DNA of 64,000 nt from Rutpela maculata (Eukaryota > Arthropoda > Insecta > Coleoptera > Cerambycidae). The translations under genes were made by a program, and so were the position numbers. The stretch spans positions 32,004,234-32,068,233 of the forward strand of contig OW386293.2 in assembly GCA_936432065.2 (NCBI GenBank), given 5' to 3'. This document shows, piece by piece, positions 58,531 to 64,000 of this stretch (position 1 is the first letter of the stretch; each line of letters begins with the position of its first letter). Under the pieces are notes generated by a model. That model did no database searches. It had not been told where the DNA came from and saw only the letters and a program-made list of their open reading frames with translations.

Positions 58531-59059
58531 AGGGGTAGACCAATATTGTCCGTTTCATTATTTCATTCATTTCGGCCGGTGTAGTGCAGTTAATAGTGAT
58601 TTGTCTCGTGATTTGTAGAAAGTTGTCTCGAAAGTTGTTGTCGAGGTTGTTTTATTAAGTGAGAGGGTAAGTACTTACAAGTAATTATTCTCATAAAGAG
58701 GATACATATTTCTGCTTATTATAGATCTGATCCTTGATGTGCGTTCTTATTTTCGAAAAGTGGCTTTTTGAAAAGCCTTTTCAGAGCAGAGTTCAGAGCA
58801 TTCGAGTAGCTAAATCTCGAGCTAAACATTTTTACCTATTGTATTTAGAACTCTTAATTCAACTAAGACAATAAATGAAGGGGAAATAGCTATAACGGAA
58901 CTGAAGACATTTTTAGAAAAGAGAAATTATTCGTCTAGTATATCAAACAGCAGTGATACGAAGAGTTCGATATAATGCTCCAATCAATCAATTAATGAAG
59001 TTCACTACAATTTTGTCACCAATTACTGGATTTCCGATCCCAAAACAGTACGAAGTCAA

Positions 59060-60920
59060 TTCAGTCAGACTTAGAAAGAGCATTTAATGAAGGTGACCTA
59101 TCCAAAAATGCTTATGTGTTTCTAGGACAACCATTAGTAGATAGAGCTGCAGCCTTTTGCATGGCATTATTTGGTTCGGACAATAGGATATGACTGGGGC
59201 CGATGTTTTGAAAAGATGGAACTATTTGGAAGAAGAAGCTAAAAGGAACAGGATCTCCATCGAGCGATTTTCGTCAGATGGAGATATACGTTGTCTTCGT
59301 GCTATGAAAATAATAATGGATTTACCATCAACCCCCGAGAATTGTCCGTACTCTCCTTATTTTAAGGTAATTAAAATACATTTACATTAACAAAATTCCC
59401 GATATTTATGTTTATGCTTTTCTGTTTATAACTTTATTCTAGACTGCTTATTTCCTTCAGAAACTAGTGGCAATTCAGGACACTATTCATATATCAACAA
59501 AAATTAAAACCAGGTTACTAAAACATGATATTGTTTTGCCAGTGGGCATCTGGAAAAATTAATTCAAGAAATGCCAAAAAACCAACATTTTCTGTGCACG
59601 AGTCACTTGGACGGTATGTATACAGGTTTATTCACGACATGCTACTTATTTAGAAGTTTATGGGGAAGGAGTTTAGAAAGGTTTTTTTTAATTTTAATTA
59701 GATATTTATATAATGAACTAATTTTTTTGTATTGCTGCAAATAAGTACACGTTTTGGTAATAATCGAAATATAAATTCTTGATTGACCTAGTCTCGGACC
59801 TGGTATTTATTTACTATTCATTTTTAGGACAAGATAAGATAAATTTCGATGCAATTAACAAATTATCAGCTTCATGTGTTACTAATCTCTTGGATAATAT
59901 AGAAGAAGCTAAAGCTACGAAACAGTTATTGCTGATAACTCGATATATCTTATATTCATTTCTGGATAAATCATTGACCATAAAGCGACGTATATATCTC
60001 ATTTGGTATTCAATGTTCTTTCTAAGAATATGGAAAATGATGTACCTGAAGTTTCGAACGTTTACTTGAACGAATTTCATATAAAAGAAAAATTAATAAA
60101 AAATACGCTTCGATTTAGGTGTAAAAACTTAAGTATTGTGGATATTATTGTCAGCAAATGTGGCAATGAACTCTCCAAGAAATTAAAATGTTAAAAAATA
60201 TAAAAAATTTAAATTTAAAAGATTACTCGGCTCACGTAGCTAAAAAAACAGGCAATAAATCATCGACGAAAACAAAAAGGAGTAGTTGCTCTCCCAAAAC
60301 TTCATTTTTGAGGCTTAAAGTTACAACAAAATTATGGTTGTGAGAAAGTCATCACTTTGTTGGCTTTTTAGTGACAAGTCGGGGAGATTATCTAGCGACA
60401 GGCTGTTACGAGTTCGCGGTATGGAGATAAATGACTCTCAGAGAAATAAATCCAGAAAAAGAAAAAAGAAAACTGAAGAACAAGAAGCAGAAGTAGAAGA
60501 AGAGGAAGAGGAGGGAGAAATAATAGAAGAAGAGGACGAAGAAGGTGGTACGTATGACGAAGAAATGGTGACCGACGATGAAGATGATGGATTTGAACAA
60601 AACACTAACGAAGGTTCAGAAAAAACAATAGACATTAAAAATGAATGTTACTATGCCGTTTATTATGATGAAGATTGGTATATTGGGAGAGTGTTGGAAA
60701 GGAATGATAATAATAATACGTCTTAAATCAAATTTCTAAAATTCGAATTAGATTTATTTGTCTGCCCCTGAAGGAAGATGTTCAGGTGGTGGCAAATAAA
60801 TTTATATTTTATAAGCCAATAAATATTGTGAGAAGTGGTCCATTCACGATTAAAAGGCATGAGCATATTATAATTAATAAAATGTACAAAGCAGCGAGAA
60901 GAACCTTTAAAAATTAGCCT
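59060..60920 (+). pseudogene. Unassigned multi-exon gene of the 58-61 kb element
   Basis: Exon pieces in order: 59060-59369 (LERAFNEGDLSKNAYVFLGQ; after a shift near 59187, GADVLKRWNYLEEEAKRN and FSSDGDIRCLRAMK), an intron with GTAATT and an AG near 59459, then to 59613 (VAIQDTIHISTKIKTRLLK; after another shift, HLEKLIQEMPKNQHFLC), an intron 59614-59827 (GTATGT...TTTTTAG), then 59828-60068 (QDKINFDAINKLSASCV, YILYSFLDKSLTIKRRIYL, WYSMFFLRIWK), a shifted stretch to about 60194, then 60334-60725 (RKSSLCWLFS, an acidic run, YYAVYYDEDWYIGRVLE) and a final frame to about 60916 (EDVQVVANKFIFYKP). At least four shifts make this copy inactive. I know similar uncharacterised insect sequences but no function. 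Confidence 0.6.
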
Positions 60921-61204
60921 GTAGTCTGTTTTCTTAAAAATAAACCATACTTACCCATAGTAATTGTTTTACTTGTCATTCTGGAATGCATGTAAGTAAG
61001 TATGTATTTTATTTTGCGTCAAAGATATTTTCTCACGTCAACGACATATTATACAAGTAGTTAAAATTACGAATGTTTTGTCTAAGATTTCATAAAAATG
61101 GTTGTTTATTGACTTGCCCCCTCTGCTACTATTTATAGTACTGAATATACAGCGTCAGAATAGACAATTAAAACTTTTAAAGAGAACAAAATGTATGAAA
61201 TTGT

Positions 61205-61375
61205 GTCACGCTGCATTACACTGCATTATCATGCATTACACTGCATTCCGCTGCATTACATCGCATTACCTTATATCACATTGCATTCTCCTGCATTACT
61301 TTGCATTACATCCAAATTACGTGCAATTTTGCGGCAATACTCGAATTACCTACAATAATTCCCGATTTTTGCATT
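61205..61375 (+). repeat. GCATTAC minisatellite, right array
   Basis: About 14 imperfect units of the same GCATTAC type in the same orientation as the left array, more variable toward its right end. Confidence 0.85.
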
Positions 61376-61597
61376 ACATGCACATATTTTTCCAGAGTAG
61401 TCACCCCTCGGTTTTAACGTGTTCGGGGGTCAACTTAAATTCACAGTTCAGTTTTGCAGTTTCTGCGAGGTCGGCGTATTTTTTATTTAGATTATTTAAT
61501 TTTTTAGATCGTGTTTTTCATCGGTTTTCTTTGAATATTTCGAAGTCCTATGAAATACAATAAAAAGAAGGAAAATGTCCGTTTTGAGCTGTAAAAT

Positions 61598-62022
61598 AAT
61601 AGTATATTACGTAATGAGTGTTGTAAGAAGCATATTACGCACGAATGGAAAAGTTACGCACGATGCCGCGTAGCGACGAGTGCGTATTTCCATGAGTGCG
61701 TAATTGCTTTACAACTCTAATTATGTACGAATTATGTACTATACTTTACCTACGATCATATTTATTTAGTAAAATCTGGATTTAGTTTACTTGTCAACAA
61801 TATTATTCAACAAATATTATGTCAGTTTTGACAGCGTTTGAAAATTACGTAGGCACATTTGTTTTTTTAAACCCCGCGTCAGCTATATAAGCCACCTATA
61901 ATTGCGTGTCCCGTGCGTTTTGTTTACCGTGCGATTTGTTTACAATAGGTAAAGTTCAACTTACATAGATGGCAGGTAGCGTGTTTTTTACTATTTACAG
62001 TAGTGATCGTAGGTAAAAGTAC
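61598..62022. mobile_element. Hairpin-plus-core element, copy 4
   Basis: The hairpin 61598-61744 has AGTATATTACGTAATGAGTG at the left, ACTCTAATTATGTACG... at the right, TGCGTAATTGC-type boxes mirrored and an apex rich in CG (GCCGCGTAGCGACGAG). The core, 61743-62022, has TIRs ACTTTACCTACGATCA and TGATCGTAGGTAAAAGT. Confidence 0.65.
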
Positions 62023-62509
62023 ATAAACCATAATTCATTTCAATTGTTATTATTATTTAAAAAAAAACAAATCACTGTTCTTTTAAAAATAATGGACAAT
62101 ATTCAATGAAATTTTGGAAAAATATAGCTCTTATAAAGTACAATCACTAAGCAAAATTTCAAATCAAAATGATTACTAAAACGGTTCAAATCTCGGCTCA
62201 AATATACAATTGTTGCTAAAATTTTGCACCTTTGTGAAATCCTGCCATCAAGACCAAAAAATGTATACGATGACTCAAATTGTAGCTATAAGTACCTACT
62301 TTAAGTAGGATATTTTTTTTTTTCAAAATATAAAAAACCCGTTTGTTAATAGTTTTTGCAATTTTAGTTACTTATAAACAAATTCAAGTAACTCTCTGGT
62401 TTTTTATGAAATTAAAAACGGCAAACGAGTAATGAAAGTAGATTAAAAAAAAAACAACTTTTGAAAAAAAAAACTAATGCTCTACTTGCATTTGGAGCTG
62501 AAATATAGC
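62023..62509. other. No recognisable feature
   Basis: AT-rich sequence; nothing supportable. Confidence 0.4.
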
Positions 62510-62950
62510 CCTGTCAATGGCCCAATACGGGGGTCGAAAGGGAAATGCCGAGATCACAATTTTTTACTTGAGGGCTGTGTTTGGACTATTTAGGAGGTAA
62601 ACACATCAAAAATCCCCGAACATAGGAGGTGCGGGGGGTGCAGGGGGACTCGAAGAAGGTTTTTCACTCATAATCTCGAAAACGGCTATATGGAAAATTA
62701 AAGCTGACTAAATTTTCTACAATAATGTTTCTATTAATTTTTGTCGTATCTGTTATGGTTCAGTAATGGATTGTATATCTTTTAACTGTATTCCAACCTT
62801 ATTATAAATTTATTATAAATTGAAAAAAATTGTTAATAATCATCGTGGAAAAAAAATTGTTGTAGAGATATCCGTGTCATATCAGACTGAACTCAAATAT
62901 CGAATAAAAAATGTCTTTGTGTCTCTGTGTGAGTGTGCGCGTGTATAGGT
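62510..62950 (-). repeat. Repeat family B, uninterrupted copy
   Basis: Reverse complement of 1-135 plus 2527-2810. At the position of the foldback insertion it reads TTTATAATAAATTTATAATAAG, uninterrupted by the foldback, with a tandem 11-base duplication. It ends at a TGTGTCTCTGTGTGAG stretch. Confidence 0.7.
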
Positions 62951-63139
62951 ATGTGTACGTGGGCAGTTCTACAAAGCATGGTCAATTCATGATATTAGTG
63001 ACTTACTGATCAAAAATTGGTTCAAGCTACCACCCCTTGTCCAAAATTCGCTTAGATGAGTCTTACCGCACTTTGTTATAATAAAAAACTTGAGCTAAAT
63101 TACGACAAAAATAAAATATTGGCTGTTTTTACCCCTAAA

Positions 63140-64000
63140 ACTCAAGGCCGTCACGCGTAACTCCATACAGATTGACACTTGTTTTGGCTGAAATTTTGTT
63201 ACCAGAGAAATGGTTATTGTCCATCTCTGCTATAATTATTACAAGATATCCAAAATTTGTTGGCAAGATACAACTTTCATGTTTTAAAGTCTAGGATTTA
63301 TTATATAAACTATTAAAGTCGCGTAACTTGGTTAATACTCACGACCGTCACAGCGCTCATTATTCGTTAATAAGTTGAATGCTAGGACTACCAGCGACTC
63401 AGAAACACATCGAAATTTAATTTTCGTTGTGAAATCATGTGAGATACAATAACCAAGTGCTGTTTCCCGAAACATTTTGAATTTCCAGTAATTTATATGG
63501 TAAGTCTAATATATGGCCCTGTGCTCTCTTTCATGATCGTCACGTTGTGTATTTTAGCATTTATCAACTTATTAATATCCAAATACGTTTTTATTTTGAG
63601 GTATCCAGTGCTCTGTCTTCTCCTAACTTTACTTTAATAATAGCTTAGGGTGAATATAATTCTTAGTCATTTTTGTCTAGCGGCTCTCACGACCGTCACA
63701 CTCATGACCGTCACATGGCACAAATTTGAGTGTGATGGTCTTGAGATTCTAGTGACGGTCATGAGAAATTTCATTAGCATTACTCTCCTTCACTCTTGTA
63801 ACTTTTGAATGGTTGAATGGATTTTTTTCAAATTGGTGTAGTGATATGGGATGAAATTTCCAATTATATGATGTAAAAAACAAACTTCTGCTACTAGCCA
63901 AAATACATATGATCTGACCCTCAAATATTATTTTTATTTTCAAAAATTTGGCACAACCTCAGCCAGCAATTACACGACCGTTTTACGAATCTCACAACCA
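63140..64000. repeat. Region with recurring TGACGGTC motifs
   Basis: Variants of ACGACCGTCAC occur near 63148, 63345, 63537 (ATCGTCAC), 63693 and 63708, inverted near 63727 (GTGATGGTC) and 63750 (GTGACGGTCATGAG), and incomplete near 63974. No gene is visible between them. Confidence 0.5.

Larger units (their letters stand above)
58337..61411 (+). mobile_element. 3.1 kb transposon-like element, unassigned family
   Basis: Termini CCGAGGG and CCCTCGG are flanked by perfect TTTTAA (58331-58336, 61412-61417). Close inside each end lies an array of degenerate GCATTAC units in the same orientation. Between them an intron-containing, frameshifted gene runs on the plus strand. Short TIRs, a precise duplication and a single central gene are what a DNA transposon should show. 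The gene family is known to me only as uncharacterised insect proteins. Confidence 0.65.

Noticed and set aside
60438..60635. Ser-rich minus-strand frame
   Set aside because: It is the complement of the acidic Glu run in the plus-strand gene.
1..64000. tRNA, rRNA or other conserved RNA genes
   Set aside because: I looked for cloverleaf-compatible A and B boxes and rRNA-like GC-rich blocks and found none convincing.

Overview
This window looks like AT-rich nuclear DNA from an insect. The evidence is U2-type introns, the range of Tc1/mariner, hAT, PIF/Harbinger and R1/I-type LINE remnants, and the absence of bacterial operon signals. I cannot name the species. A beetle would fit the transposon density, but that is a guess.

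Only one host gene is visible, on the minus strand. Four exons (47567-47816, 27801-28619, 9632-9787, 2906-3117) have good donor and acceptor sites and join in phase into 1437 nt with no stop. Three introns of about 18.9, 18.0 and 6.5 kb separate them, filled with transposable elements. The product is Ser/Thr-rich and disordered; I do not recognise it. The 5' end lies beyond 64000 or in unseen exons, and the 3' end lies below position 1.

Nearly everything else is mobile DNA in nested layers. 0-9 kb: a 2.4 kb foldback element inside another repeat, then a large inverted repeat. 10-15 kb: a palindromic MITE, a DD41D mariner with roughly 490 bp inverted repeats, a broken Tc1 element and a small MITE. 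15-29 kb: an LTR-like stretch, hAT-type MITEs, TIR elements with tandem subterminal repeats and TA-flanked foldbacks. 29-39 kb: nested foldbacks, a LINE broken by a PIF/Harbinger element and by a hAT element, and another hAT element. 40-44 kb: a transposon encoding a DDE transposase plus a SWIM zinc finger. 45-52 kb: a foldback, an R1-like LINE fragment, and an I-like LINE with an exact 13 bp target duplication. 52-58 kb: a long-TIR transposon with an unfamiliar Cys-rich protein, LINE 3' ends and a foldback. 58-61.4 kb: a 3.1 kb element with 7 bp TIRs, a TTTTAA duplication, minisatellite arrays at both ends and an intron-containing gene of a family I cannot place.

The two best leads for something undescribed are the 58337-61411 element and a set of four dispersed elements that each pair a GC-rich hairpin with a TIR-bounded core. 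Coordinates of elements without a visible target duplication are approximate. All similarity statements come from reading by eye, not from a search.
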